This document shows, piece after piece, positions 8,260 through 17,894 of a stretch of DNA of 47,600 nt. Both the position numbers and the translations under genes were made by a program. This stretch comes from an uncultured Lachnospiraceae bacterium. GTDB taxonomy: Bacteria > Bacillota > Clostridia > Lachnospirales > Lachnospiraceae. The notes below the pieces were generated by a model. It did not search any database. It was not told the origin of the DNA and saw only the letters and a list, made by a program, of their open reading frames with translations. The DNA lies in assembly GCA_949471785.1 (NCBI GenBank), contig CASWRE010000027.1:1-47600 (forward strand), given 5' to 3'. The stretch's first letter is position 1; every line of letters starts with the position of its first letter.

Positions 8260-9762
8260 ATGGCAGAAAACAATACAAGCAGTATTGGGTTTGAAAAGCA
8301 AATCTGGGACGCGGCCTGTGTCCTTCGTGGTAACATAGATGCTTCGGAGTATAAGTCAGTTGTGCTTGGATTGATTTTCTTGAAGTACGTCTCTGACCGG
8401 TTTGAAGCGAAGTATAATGAGCTGGTGACTGAGGGCGACGGCTTTGAGGAAGATGTTGACGAGTATACCTCCGAAAACATTTTTTTTGTACCGGAGGATG
8501 CCCGGTGGTCTGTCATTTCTTCTGCTGCCCATACGCCAGAGATCGGCAATGTGATTGACGATGCCATGCGAGCTATTGAGAAGGAAAACAAACGACTCAA
8601 AGATATTTTGCCGAAAAACTTTTCCCGTCCAGAACTGGATAAGCGGCGGTTAGGCGATGTGGTTGATCTCTTCACAAATATTCAGATGATTGAGCATGGG
8701 AACAGCAAAGATATTCTGGGGCGCACCTATGAATACTGCCTATCTAAATTTGCAGAGCAGGAGGGCAAACTGGCGGGAGAGTTTTATACCCCCGCCTGTG
8801 TTGTACGAACCTTAGTAGAAGTTTTGCAGCCCTACAATGGGCGTATCTATGATCCTTGCTGCGGTTCTGGCGGTATGTTTGTACAATCAGCGAAGTTTAT
8901 TGAAAATCATGGTGGCAACATCAATCGGATTTCTGTGTTTGGACAGGACTCTAACCCCATCACCTGGAAGATGGCGCAGATGAACCTGGCTATTCGTGGC
9001 ATCGAAGCTGATTTGGGCAAATTCAATGCAGACACCTTTTTTAACGACTGCCATCCCCAACTCAAGGCCGACTTCATTATGGCCAATCCTCCCTTTAACC
9101 TTTCTGGCTGGGGTCAGGATAAGTTGCTGGAGGATGTACGCTGGGTTTATGGCACGCCACCCGCAGGCAATGCTAACTTTGCGTGGCTCCAGCACATGAT
9201 TTGGCATCTGGCGCCCAATGGGCGCATCGGCATGGTGCTGTCGAATGGTTCCCTTTCTTCCCGGTCTGGCGGTGAGGGAGAAATTCGCAAAAATATCATT
9301 AACGCAGACCTTGTAGACTGCATTGTTGCTATGCCCACACAGCTTTTTTATACCACACAAATTCCGGTGTCTCTTTGGTTCGTTGCCAAGAACAAGAAAC
9401 AGAAGGGCGAGACTTTGTTTATCGATGCCCGAAAGCTGGGGAAGATGGTTACACGGAAACTACGGGAGTTGACCGATAAGGACATTCAGAGAATTGCTTC
9501 TACATACAACGCTTTTGTGGAGGGAAGGTTGGAGAATGAAAAGGGGTTTTGCGCAGTTGTTTCGACACAGGAAATTGCCGGGCAGGATTACATCCTTACA
9601 CCGGGACGCTATGTGGGTATCGAGGAACAGAAAGAGGGCGGCCAGCCTTTCGAAGAGAAAATGAATCGTTTAACTCATGAGCTTTCCGATTTGTTCAACA
9701 AGTCTCATGACCTGGAAATTCAAATTAAAGAGGAACTTGCAAAAATAGGTTATTCCCTATAA
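8260..9762 (+). CDS. hsdM: Type I restriction-modification methyltransferase subunit
   Basis: A 500-residue M subunit of a type I restriction-modification system. It transfers methyl groups from S-adenosylmethionine to adenine N6 in the site chosen by HsdS. The N-terminal helical HsdM domain (FEKQIWDAACVLRGNIDASE) is followed by the N6-methylase fold. The SAM motif DPCCGSGGMF is at about 198-207 and the catalytic NPPF at about 275-278. I chose ATG 8260, which follows GGGGGA, rather than the TTG at 8245. It is the first gene of the operon and is followed after 13 bp by the PIN-like gene. The length is normal and the gene is intact. Confidence 0.95.
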   Translation: MAENNTSSIGFEKQIWDAACVLRGNIDASEYKSVVLGLIFLKYVSDRFEAKYNELVTEGDGFEEDVDEYTSENIFFVPEDARWSVISSAAHTPEIGNVIDDAMRAIEKENKRLKDILPKNFSRPELDKRRLGDVVDLFTNIQMIEHGNSKDILGRTYEYCLSKFAEQEGKLAGEFYTPACVVRTLVEVLQPYNGRIYDPCCGSGGMFVQSAKFIENHGGNINRISVFGQDSNPITWKMAQMNLAIRGIEADLGKFNADTFFNDCHPQLKADFIMANPPFNLSGWGQDKLLEDVRWVYGTPPAGNANFAWLQHMIWHLAPNGRIGMVLSNGSLSSRSGGEGEIRKNIINADLVDCIVAMPTQLFYTTQIPVSLWFVAKNKKQKGETLFIDARKLGKMVTRKLRELTDKDIQRIASTYNAFVEGRLENEKGFCAVVSTQEIAGQDYILTPGRYVGIEEQKEGGQPFEEKMNRLTHELSDLFNKSHDLEIQIKEELAKIGYSL

Positions 9763-9775
9763 TGGAGTCGACGAC

Positions 9776-10729
9776 ATGCCAAAAGATTTGAAAAAGGTAT
9801 CCGTCTTTATAGATACCAATATACTGCAATCGTTTGTAAAACATCACAGGAAAGACTATGTCTTCCTTTCTAATCTTGGTATTCCTAAAAGCTATTATGA
9901 TTTGGTCGCTTTTATTACAGATAATCGGTTACAAGATGATATCGAAATATGCATATCAGAAGTTGTCTTTAAGGAATTGCGGCAACATATGATCAACAAT
10001 TTCAATAGCTTTTGTGACAGTATAAAATCAGATATGGCGTCCTATGCTAAAATTGCAGGAGACCTTTTTGAGTGTAGCTACAGTATCAAGCAGCAAAAAG
10101 AAAGCTACCCTGAATATGTAGACAGCCTTATAAATGATTTTATCAACAACCCTAAAAATGTGTGTAGATATGTTCCTGTATCATCAAAAGAAAGACTGTT
10201 GGATACTTTGCTGGATAAATCGCTCAGAGGAGTCAAGCCTTTTACTGTCCAAACGATTGAGGGGAAAACATATAAGGATGCCGGCTTCAAGGATTCGATT
10301 ATTGCTGAAACGATTTTTGCTTACTGCGAAGAAAAAGACAGAAAATGCCTGCTTATATCCAATGATTCAGACTTTGGGCAAAAATTTGAAAACACACTCA
10401 ATGAGACAAATACATTTGTGAAATGTTCCTCTATTGAGCAGGCAATTGAATTTTTGAGTAAGTACTATGAAACTTCTGTTGAAGATCGTTTGAAACGAGA
10501 GTTTACTGAAAATACATATTGGCACGAATATTTACTTACTTCCATAGAGCAAGAATACGATGCTTCTGTAACAAATGTCGCTGTTGAGAGTGTAAGTCAA
10601 TATGAAGAAAACCAATACAACATTGATATAGTAATTACCGCCAATGAAGCCCAATATTGGTTTACCGTTAATTTTGATGCAGTTGCCAATGACATTATTG
10701 AATTCCAATACAAAATTGAAAATGATTGA
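9776..10729 (+). CDS. PIN-domain (DUF4935-like) protein inside the hsd operon
   Basis: A 317-residue protein with a PIN nuclease-like N-terminal two thirds. Candidate metal-binding acids are D13 in VFIDTN, E62 or E67 in the CISEVVFKEL helix, D173 in FKDSIIAE, and D197/D199 in LISNDSDFG. These match the acidic set expected of a PIN active site. The last 90 residues (about 228-317) are a separate domain that I do not recognise. PIN proteins usually cut RNA. Its place between hsdM (13 bp upstream) and hsdS (8 bp downstream) implies co-expression with the restriction system, perhaps as an extra effector or a back-up toxin. The gene is clearly AT-richer than its flanks. The PIN assignment is good; the role is inference. 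Confidence 0.75.
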   Translation: MPKDLKKVSVFIDTNILQSFVKHHRKDYVFLSNLGIPKSYYDLVAFITDNRLQDDIEICISEVVFKELRQHMINNFNSFCDSIKSDMASYAKIAGDLFECSYSIKQQKESYPEYVDSLINDFINNPKNVCRYVPVSSKERLLDTLLDKSLRGVKPFTVQTIEGKTYKDAGFKDSIIAETIFAYCEEKDRKCLLISNDSDFGQKFENTLNETNTFVKCSSIEQAIEFLSKYYETSVEDRLKREFTENTYWHEYLLTSIEQEYDASVTNVAVESVSQYEENQYNIDIVITANEAQYWFTVNFDAVANDIIEFQYKIEND

Positions 10730-10737
10730 GGTGCTCT

Positions 10738-11943
10738 ATGAGTAAGTGGAAAAAAGTTAAAATATCCGATTTGGGGCGGGTAGTAGGCGGTGCTACTCCA
10801 TCTACGAAAAAAGAAGAATACTATAATGGCGACATTGCCTGGATAACGCCAAAGGATTTATCTGATTTCCAGGGTCGATATATTTCCCAAGGTGAACGTA
10901 GTATTACAAAAGCAGGTATGGATAGCTGCTCTACGCAGCTACTGCCTAAAAATACAATATTATTCTCATCAAGAGCTCCTATTGGCTATGTTGCCATTGC
11001 ACAAAATGAAATGTGTACCAATCAGGGCTTTAAAAGTGTAATTCCCTATGATAATGTAGATTATTTATTTTTATATTATCTTTTGAAATATAATAAGGAT
11101 ACAATAGAAGCAATGGGAAGCGGCACCACTTTCAAGGAAGTTTCCGGAAGCGTTATGCGTAAGATAGAAGTTATGATTCCTGAATCTATAACAACGCAGA
11201 GAAATATTGCCGCCATTTTCAATGCGATTGATTGTAAAATTGAGAACAATCAGCGGATAAACGATAATTTAATTCAGCAAGTAAACGCAATTTTCAAGCA
11301 TTGGTTTTCGGATAGTCCCAAACTTGATTCTATGGCAAAAGTTGCACTTGCGGATTTGTGTTTGGTTATCACTAAAGGAACAACACCTACTACCCTTGGA
11401 AGGCCGTTTGTTTCTGAAGGCATCAACTTTATAAAGGCAGAATCTATATTGGGCAATCATGCTATTGATAAAAACAAGTTTGCTTTCATCAACACCGAAA
11501 CAAATGACTTGCTGAAGCGCTCAATTATTTGTTCTGGTGATATAGTTTTTACAATCGCGGGTACGCTTGGACGATTTGCCTTGATTGATGATAGTGTTTT
11601 GCCGGCTAACACGAATCAGGCTGTTGCAATCATTCGTGCAGACCCCCAATTGGTTATGCCTGAATATTTGTATAGTTTCTTCCTGGGAAACTGGCATAAC
11701 GATTATTATACAAAGCGTATCCAGCAAGCCGTACAAGCTAATTTAAGCCTTGGAACCATAAAGTCGTTACCAATTCCCATCCTTCCGGACAGAGATATGT
11801 CAGAGTATCTTGGAATGATCAGCCCCATTATCAAAATGACTAAGTTAAACGAACATGAGATAACAAGGCTTGAAAATATGCGGGACACTCTACTGCCACG
11901 CCTGATGTCCGGTGAACTGGATGTCTCCGATTTCGATATTTAG
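10738..11943 (+). CDS. hsdS: Type I restriction specificity subunit
   Basis: A 401-residue S subunit. It has two target-recognition domains, each ending in a conserved helical spacer. The first spans about 1-190 (GGATPSTKKEEYY, ITPKDL, SSRAPIGY, then a helix around QRNIAAIFNAIDCKIENNQR). The second spans about 200-401 (TKGTTPTTLG, FTIAGTLGRFAL, then LENMRDTLLPRLMSGEL). HsdS reads the bipartite target sequence and holds two HsdM and two HsdR. I chose ATG 10738, behind GAGGTG, over the TTG at 10726 that overlaps the PIN gene. No second or inverted hsdS copy lies nearby, so phase variation by recombination is not evident. The gene is AT-rich and intact. Confidence 0.93.
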   Translation: MSKWKKVKISDLGRVVGGATPSTKKEEYYNGDIAWITPKDLSDFQGRYISQGERSITKAGMDSCSTQLLPKNTILFSSRAPIGYVAIAQNEMCTNQGFKSVIPYDNVDYLFLYYLLKYNKDTIEAMGSGTTFKEVSGSVMRKIEVMIPESITTQRNIAAIFNAIDCKIENNQRINDNLIQQVNAIFKHWFSDSPKLDSMAKVALADLCLVITKGTTPTTLGRPFVSEGINFIKAESILGNHAIDKNKFAFINTETNDLLKRSIICSGDIVFTIAGTLGRFALIDDSVLPANTNQAVAIIRADPQLVMPEYLYSFFLGNWHNDYYTKRIQQAVQANLSLGTIKSLPIPILPDRDMSEYLGMISPIIKMTKLNEHEITRLENMRDTLLPRLMSGELDVSDFDI

Positions 11944-12010
11944 GCTGCCATGAATTTACAAAGAGGAAGAATGATTGCTACGCAGATATTTGCCAGGAGG
12001 GGCGAACGCC

Positions 12011-15000
12011 ATGTCGGGATTTTATACGGAAGCGGATTATGAAAACTCCATCATAGAATTATTCCAGAACATGGGTTATCACTATGTCTATGGCCCAGAT
12101 GTAGTACGGGACTACCACTCTCCGCTATATGAGGATGTTCTGGTACCCGTTTTGCAGCGGATTAATCCCAACCTGCCCATGGACGCTGTCAATGAGTCAG
12201 TCTATAAGTTGAAAAATTTTGAAAATGGCACGTTGTTGCAAAAAAACATGACTTTCATGGACTACTTGCAAGAAGGTGTGTCGGTGAAATATTTTGCCGA
12301 TGGCGAGGAATGTTCTGCCCTCGTTCATCTCATCGATTTCAAAAATCCTGCTAACAATGACTTTACTGTAGTCAATCAGTGGACAATTATCGAAAACTCC
12401 GAAAAGCGCCCTGATGTGATCCTTTTCGTCAATGGCCTGCCACTGGTAGTAGTAGAATTAAAATCTCCTTCCCGCGAGGAAACGGACGCCTCTGTTGCTT
12501 ACCGCCAGCTCAGGAACTATATGTACGAAATTCCCTCCCTGTTTATTTACAACGCTGTCTGCGTCATGAGCGATATGACCACCTCTAAAGCTGGGACCAT
12601 CACCTCTGGCGAAGACCGCTATATGGAATGGAAGACCAAAGACGGCAGCTATGAAAATACTCAATACGCACAGTTTGATACCTTCTTTGAGGGGTTATTT
12701 GAGAAAGAACGCTTTTTGGACATCGTGAAAAATTTCATCTGCTTTAATGTGGATGGGCAAAATACTTTCAAAATACTTGCAGGATATCACCAGTATTTCG
12801 CTGTCAAAAAAGCGGTCGTCTCCACTCGACACGCCATTCAAACAGACGGCAAGGGCGGTGTGTTCTGGCATACCCAGGGCAGCGGTAAATCTCTGTCTAT
12901 GGTCTTTTATGCTCACTATCTGCAAGAAGTATTGGAAAGCCCGACTATTGTTGTCATCACAGATCGGAATGACCTGGACGGTCAGCTCTATGGTCAATTC
13001 GCTCGGTGCAAGGATTTTCTCCGTCAGACCCCTCAACATGCAGAAAGCCGTAAACATTTGACGAAACTTCTTGCAGGCCGTCAGGCCAACGGCATTATCT
13101 TTAGTACTATGCAGAAGTTTGAGGAGAGTAGCGAAGCCCTTTCTGCACGTAGGAATATCGTGGTCATGGCCGATGAGGCTCATCGAGGGCAGTACGGCCT
13201 GACGGAGAAGGTGGTGACGCAGCAGAAGAAAAATGGCGAGCTGGAAGTCCATACGATTATTGGTACTGCCCGGATTATCCGTGATAGCTTGCCAAACGCT
13301 ACCTATATCGGCTTTACCGGAACACCCATTTCCTCCAGGGATCGCAGTACCCGAGAAGTGTTCGGAGACTACATTGACATCTATGATATGACGCAAGCCG
13401 TGGAAGATGGAGCCACAAGGCCGGTTTACTATGAAAGCCGGGTCATTCACCTGAAACTGGACGAGGCAGCTTTACATCTGATCGACACCGAATATGACAT
13501 TATGGCGGAGAATACAGACCCCTATGTTATCAAAAAAAGTAAAAAAGAATTGGGGAAAATAGAAGCTGTTCTGGGGGCAGATCAGACTATTCACTCCCTG
13601 GTGGATGATATCCTTGACCATTACGAAAACTACAGAGCCAATCTTCTTACCGGGAAGGCAATGATTGTGGCTTACTCTCGCCCAATTGCTATGAAGATTT
13701 ACAAACGCATTTTGGAATTGCGCCCGGCTTGGGCAGAAAAAGTGGCTGTTGTCATGACCCAGGACAACAACGACCATGAAGAGTGGCGGGAAATTATCGG
13801 TAATAAAGCTAGCAGAAATGAACTGGCACGGAAATTTAAAGACAACAATTCGCTTTTGAAAATTGCAATCGTGGTAGATATGTGGTTAACTGGTTTTGAT
13901 ATGCCGTCTTTGGCCACGATGTATGTCTACAAGCCTATGTCTGGCCACAATTTGATGCAGGCCATCGCCCGTGTCAACCGGGTTTTCCAGGATAAGGAAG
14001 GCGGGCTGGTGGTGGATTATGTGGGCATTGCCGCTGCGCTTAAGCAGGCGATGAACGACTATACCGCCAGAGATAAGAAAAAATATGGAGATACGGATGT
14101 CAGCAAAGTGGCTTATCCGAAATTTTTAGAAAAGCTCTCCGTTTGCCAGGATTTCTTTTACGGCTATGACTACCGGAAATTCTTGTCCGGCAGCGACCTT
14201 GAGAAAGCCAAAATGATCACCGGCGGCGTAAACTTTATCCTGGGCAAGAGCGTTGCAGAGCATGACCTGCCTGAAAATGAACGCACACAAAATGTATATA
14301 TCAAAGAAGCATTGTTGCTCCGGCAGGCTCTCTCTCTGTGTGGCAGTTTGACAGACGAGACATCACGCTGTGAAGCGGCATTTTTCGATGCAGTCCGCAC
14401 TATGATTATCCGATTGCAATCTGGGGCGAAAGGCAGAAAATTCACCCTTCCAGAAGTGAATGAGAGAATCAACGAGCTTTTGAAGCATAGCATCAAAAGC
14501 GAAGGGGTAATCAATCTCTTTTCCGATATCGAAACAGAGTTCTCTCTTTTCGATTCCAAATTCCTGGAAGAAATCGCCAGTATGAAAGAGAAGAACCTTG
14601 CTGTAGAGTTGCTGAAAAAACTAATTGCAGAGCAGGTTTCCATCTATCGCCGGACGAATCTGGTCAAATCAGAGAAGTTTTCCGAGATTATCCAGAACGC
14701 CATGAACCGTTATCTTAACGGTATGCTCACCAACGAGGAAGTGATTCAGGAACTGCTGAATCTGGCCAGGGACATTGCGGCGGCAAACGTGGAAGGGGAG
14801 ACATTAGGATTAAACGCAGAAGAGTTGGCTTTCTACGACGCCCTCACTAAACCCCAGGTCATCAAAGATTTTTACGAGCACGAAGAACTGATTGCCATCA
14901 CCAGGGAGCTAACCGATTTGCTACGGAAAAATCGTACTATTGACTGGCAGAAAAAGGAAAGCGCCCGCGCTGGTATGCGTAAACTGGTCAAACGTTTGCT

Positions 15001-15097
15001 GAAGCGGCACAAGTACCCGCCGGAGGGGATGGAGGATGCTGTACAAACAGTCATGAGACAATGTGAAATGTGGACAGACAATATTGCGATGGCCTGA
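12011..15097 (+). CDS. hsdR: Type I restriction endonuclease/translocase subunit
   Basis: A 1028-residue R subunit, which translocates DNA and cuts it when the HsdS target is unmethylated. From the N-terminus: a PD-(D/E)xK nuclease (RPDVILF then LVVVELKSPS, about 135-155); a helicase Walker A, HTQGSGKS, at about 290; a DEAH box, MADEAHRGQYG, at about 385; motif III-like GFTGTP near 435; motif VI-like QAIARVNRVFQ near 650; and a helical C-terminal region that binds the methylase. I chose ATG 12011, behind AGGAGGGG, rather than the TTG at 11975. It is the last gene of the operon and is followed by a strong terminator. It is intact, so the system should be functional. Confidence 0.95.
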   Translation: MSGFYTEADYENSIIELFQNMGYHYVYGPDVVRDYHSPLYEDVLVPVLQRINPNLPMDAVNESVYKLKNFENGTLLQKNMTFMDYLQEGVSVKYFADGEECSALVHLIDFKNPANNDFTVVNQWTIIENSEKRPDVILFVNGLPLVVVELKSPSREETDASVAYRQLRNYMYEIPSLFIYNAVCVMSDMTTSKAGTITSGEDRYMEWKTKDGSYENTQYAQFDTFFEGLFEKERFLDIVKNFICFNVDGQNTFKILAGYHQYFAVKKAVVSTRHAIQTDGKGGVFWHTQGSGKSLSMVFYAHYLQEVLESPTIVVITDRNDLDGQLYGQFARCKDFLRQTPQHAESRKHLTKLLAGRQANGIIFSTMQKFEESSEALSARRNIVVMADEAHRGQYGLTEKVVTQQKKNGELEVHTIIGTARIIRDSLPNATYIGFTGTPISSRDRSTREVFGDYIDIYDMTQAVEDGATRPVYYESRVIHLKLDEAALHLIDTEYDIMAENTDPYVIKKSKKELGKIEAVLGADQTIHSLVDDILDHYENYRANLLTGKAMIVAYSRPIAMKIYKRILELRPAWAEKVAVVMTQDNNDHEEWREIIGNKASRNELARKFKDNNSLLKIAIVVDMWLTGFDMPSLATMYVYKPMSGHNLMQAIARVNRVFQDKEGGLVVDYVGIAAALKQAMNDYTARDKKKYGDTDVSKVAYPKFLEKLSVCQDFFYGYDYRKFLSGSDLEKAKMITGGVNFILGKSVAEHDLPENERTQNVYIKEALLLRQALSLCGSLTDETSRCEAAFFDAVRTMIIRLQSGAKGRKFTLPEVNERINELLKHSIKSEGVINLFSDIETEFSLFDSKFLEEIASMKEKNLAVELLKKLIAEQVSIYRRTNLVKSEKFSEIIQNAMNRYLNGMLTNEEVIQELLNLARDIAAANVEGETLGLNAEELAFYDALTKPQVIKDFYEHEELIAITRELTDLLRKNRTIDWQKKESARAGMRKLVKRLLKRHKYPPEGMEDAVQTVMRQCEMWTDNIAMA

Positions 15098-15122
15098 TTT
15101 CGCAGGGGGAAATTGAAAAGTG

Positions 15123-15162
15123 CGTCACACGGATTGCGGCTCCGTGTGACGTTCCTTTTTTT
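15123..15162 (+). terminator. Intrinsic terminator after hsdR
   Basis: A perfect 11-bp stem, CGTCACACGGA (15123-15133) with TCCGTGTGACG (15141-15151), followed by T7 at 15156-15162. It also lies just beyond the convergent cell-wall gene that ends at 15184. Confidence 0.9.
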
Positions 15163-15183
15163 GCAGTCCAATAAAAATTGCCG

Positions 15184-17022
15184 TCATTCATTTAAAGGGA
15201 TTCGCAGTACCTGCCCGATGGAAAGCGCGTCGCTGGTCAGATTGTTGGCGCGTTTAATGGCGTCCACGGTGGTTCCGTAGGTCTGGGCCAGCTTCCAGAG
15301 GCTGTCGCCGGATTTCACGGTGTAGGTGAGGACAGAACCGCCCTGGGGAGCGGGGATCTGCAGTACCTGGCCGATGGAGAGACGGTCGCCGGTGAGCCCG
15401 TTCAGGGATTTGATGGCGTTTACGGTGGTCTGGTAACGCTGGGCGATCAGCCACAGGCTGTCGCCGGCCTGCACCACATAACGGATCGTATTCTGTCCCG
15501 GCGTGGAGGGCTGCCCCGGCCCCGGGGAGGGAATATTGTTTTCTATGCCGTAATAGGCATCGTACAGGGCGCGCCAGGTGAGCGGTCCCACAATCCCGTC
15601 GGGGTTCAGCTTCCGGGATCTCTGGAATGCCGTCACGGCCCGGGCGGTCTCGCTGCCGAAGATTCCGTCCTGAGAGGGAGCAGGAATGTCAGGGTAGAAT
15701 TCGGCGATCATGTTCAGGAGGTACTGGAGTGTGATGACATCCTGTCCCCGTGAACCCTGGCGGAGCGTGCTGCCCGGCGGGACGGTTCCGATTCCCAGAG
15801 AATTGCCTTCGCTGTTCAGCTCTGCCAGACGGGTTACGGCGGTATAAATGCTGGAAATCTTGTACCAGGTGGCTTTCCCCACGATGCCGTCGGGAGTCAG
15901 GTTAAAGATGCGCTGGAACTGGGTCACAGCGGCTTTCGTAGAATTTCCGAAGCTGCCGGCATCGTCGGTGATGGCTGGAATGGCGGGGTAATTCCTGCGT
16001 ATCCGGTTCAGGTAGGTCTGTATGGTTTCCACATCCAGCCCTTTGCTGCCTGCCCGAAGGGCGGTACCGGGATAGGAGGAGGTTACGCCGGTGATGATAT
16101 TGGTTTCTGCGATTTCTATATCGTTGGGGTAGTAGGAACGCAGGATCTGGAGTGGTGAGCGTCCCTGATTGGCCAGATCTACGGTACCCCACTGGGACAT
16201 GCCGGGGCAGGTGGCCGTGGTACCGTTGCAGAAAGAGGTAAAATAGGGGGCGTTTTGTCCCTGCCTGCGGACATATTCATTGAAAATTTGATCCACAATC
16301 CGGCTGATGGAATCGTAGATGGGGCGTCCCTTGACGTAGTATTGATCGTAGGCTGTGTTGTTTGTGATATCAAAGCTGTAACCGCGGCTTCGGTACCACT
16401 CTGTGTAAACCCGGTTCAGTGCAAAGGTGATAATTGCATAGATGTTTGCCCGCAATGCCGCGTCGGGCCAGGTGGGATAGATTTCGCTGCTGGCCACATT
16501 TTTAATATAGTCCACAAAGGGCACCTGTACATTGGCGGCGGAAGAGGAGGGCGCGCCGAGATGTACGGTGATAGGGTTGGGGATAACCACCTGGCGGAGT
16601 ACGCGGGGCTGTGCAAGAAGTCCTTCCTGCCTGCGGGTCTCCGGGAAAGCGATGGCGGGCGGCCCTATGGAGATTGCTTCCTGGGAGGGCTCCTGCTGCC
16701 GTTCCGGCATGGGTTCCAGTGAGACGGGCAGGGTGGCCGTCTCCCCGTCGAAAATGGGAATATCTGAGATGTACAGCGTGTTGAAACCAGGCGCCTGGGC
16801 CAGTACGCTGTAGCTGGTGAAGGGTACTTCGGAAAACCAGGGATTCTGCGAGAAGTCTTTGCTAAGAGTTTCTAAGGGGACGGGCTGTGTCTGTCCGCTC
16901 TCATCTGTAGTAAGATCGTAGACCGTGTTTCCCTGACTGTCCATGATCGTAATCTGTACGCCTTCCAGGGGGACGGCGTCATGGGCCGTCCTCGCCTGTA
17001 TGGAAAGATAACCGATAGCCAT
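15184..17022 (-). CDS. SpoIID-like protein with two PG-binding and two LysM domains
   Basis: A 612-residue wall-associated protein. Residues 1-110 form a beta-rich, carboxypeptidase-regulatory-like domain. About 165-310 resembles the SpoIID/LytB amidase-activator/transglycosylase fold (VPFVDYIKNVASSEIYPTWP; CNGTTATCPGMSQWG). Two peptidoglycan-binding type 1 repeats follow (about 320-395 and 415-487; both contain FGNST/FGSET and NLTPDGIVG/KLNPDGIVG), and then two LysM repeats (about 512-556 and 565-610; GDSLWLIAQRY and GDSLWKLAQTY). It should bind peptidoglycan tightly and remodel it, possibly in sporulation or germination. No classical signal peptide is visible. The start at 17022 has only a weak ribosome site. 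It is convergent with hsdR and divergent from the two-component genes. Confidence 0.8.
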   Translation of the reverse strand: MAIGYLSIQARTAHDAVPLEGVQITIMDSQGNTVYDLTTDESGQTQPVPLETLSKDFSQNPWFSEVPFTSYSVLAQAPGFNTLYISDIPIFDGETATLPVSLEPMPERQQEPSQEAISIGPPAIAFPETRRQEGLLAQPRVLRQVVIPNPITVHLGAPSSSAANVQVPFVDYIKNVASSEIYPTWPDAALRANIYAIITFALNRVYTEWYRSRGYSFDITNNTAYDQYYVKGRPIYDSISRIVDQIFNEYVRRQGQNAPYFTSFCNGTTATCPGMSQWGTVDLANQGRSPLQILRSYYPNDIEIAETNIITGVTSSYPGTALRAGSKGLDVETIQTYLNRIRRNYPAIPAITDDAGSFGNSTKAAVTQFQRIFNLTPDGIVGKATWYKISSIYTAVTRLAELNSEGNSLGIGTVPPGSTLRQGSRGQDVITLQYLLNMIAEFYPDIPAPSQDGIFGSETARAVTAFQRSRKLNPDGIVGPLTWRALYDAYYGIENNIPSPGPGQPSTPGQNTIRYVVQAGDSLWLIAQRYQTTVNAIKSLNGLTGDRLSIGQVLQIPAPQGGSVLTYTVKSGDSLWKLAQTYGTTVDAIKRANNLTSDALSIGQVLRIPLNE

Positions 17023-17072
17023 AGATGCAAATATTCTCTTTTTTATATACAGTATGTGGGAGGAAAGAAATG

Positions 17073-17101
17073 TTTACAGAGAAAAATTAATCTTCTATAA
17101 T
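17073..17101 (+). promoter_or_regulatory. Promoter of the response regulator operon
   Basis: TTTACA (17073-17078), a 17-bp spacer and TATAAT (17096-17101) form a near-consensus promoter. Transcription would begin near 17108. This excludes the upstream in-frame ATG at 17100 as a translation start. Confidence 0.75.
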
Positions 17102-17225
17102 GCATATAGCATCGGGGAGTTTTTGCAATCAGAATCGATGCAATACAGTGGTCTTGTCGGATGCCTCGCAGATTTCTCTGCGTAAGCAGCGGCGAATGAA
17201 CCAACAGAAAAAGCGGAGGCGTTCT

Positions 17226-17894
17226 GTGGCAAATATTTTAGTTGTGGAAGACGAAAAAAATATGCAGGATATTATTGCGGAATATATGCGGAGAGGCGGC
17301 CATACCTGTTTGACTGCCGACGACGGTGTGGATGCGTTTTTGCTGCTGAAAAATAATCCTGTGGATCTGATGATTCTGGATATTTTGATACCTCATCTGG
17401 ACGGCTTTTCCGTCTGCAGGCTGGCGCGTGAGATAAGCAGTCTGCCAATCATTATGCTCACCGCAAAAAGCGGAGAGGAAGATAAATTAAAGGGCTATGA
17501 GTATGGCGCGGACGATTACATGACGAAGCCGTTCAGCCCGAAGGTGCTGCTGGCGAAAGTGAACGCGCTGCTCCGCCGGTTTTCTCCCGGCTGTCAGGAT
17601 GCATTGAATGCCGGAAAGATTACCATAGTTCCGTCCGCCCACAAAGTGTTTCTGGACGGGCAGGAGATTGCGCTCACCCACAAAGAATACGGACTGCTTT
17701 ATTTCTTTATGACAAATCCCGAGCAGGTATTTACCCGCGAGCAGCTGTTAAATAAAATTTGGGGTTATGATTTTGAGGGGACGACTCGGACAGTAGACAC
17801 TCATATTAAAACCCTGCGGCAGAAACTGGGGAGCGAGGGCAGACATATCGCCACGCTCATTCGTTCCGGATATAAATTCGAGGCAGTCGTATGA
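17226..17894 (+). CDS. OmpR-family response regulator
   Basis: A 222-residue DNA-binding response regulator. The receiver domain spans residues 1-118, with acidic pocket E8-D9, phosphate-accepting D52 (MILDILIP), T80-region MLTAKSG and K102-region MTKPFSP. A C-terminal winged helix follows, with KEYGLLYFFMTNPEQVFTRE and TRTVDTHIKTLRQKLG. I chose GTG 17226 because GGAGG lies five to six bases before it and the receiver fold starts exactly there. An ATG at 17196 is possible but has no ribosome site. The kinase overlaps its stop by 4 bp. Its likely target is the ABC operon 3' of the kinase, which is preceded by four 11-bp-spaced repeats. Confidence 0.93.
   Translation: MANILVVEDEKNMQDIIAEYMRRGGHTCLTADDGVDAFLLLKNNPVDLMILDILIPHLDGFSVCRLAREISSLPIIMLTAKSGEEDKLKGYEYGADDYMTKPFSPKVLLAKVNALLRRFSPGCQDALNAGKITIVPSAHKVFLDGQEIALTHKEYGLLYFFMTNPEQVFTREQLLNKIWGYDFEGTTRTVDTHIKTLRQKLGSEGRHIATLIRSGYKFEAVV

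Noticed and set aside
10738..11943. Phase-variable hsdS
   Set aside because: No second hsdS, recombinase or inverted repeat of its domains occurs in the window.
17100..17225. N-terminal extension of the response regulator from ATG 17100
   Set aside because: This ATG overlaps the -10 box at 17096-17101, so it would not be in the mRNA. The receiver fold begins at GTG 17226, which has a ribosome site.
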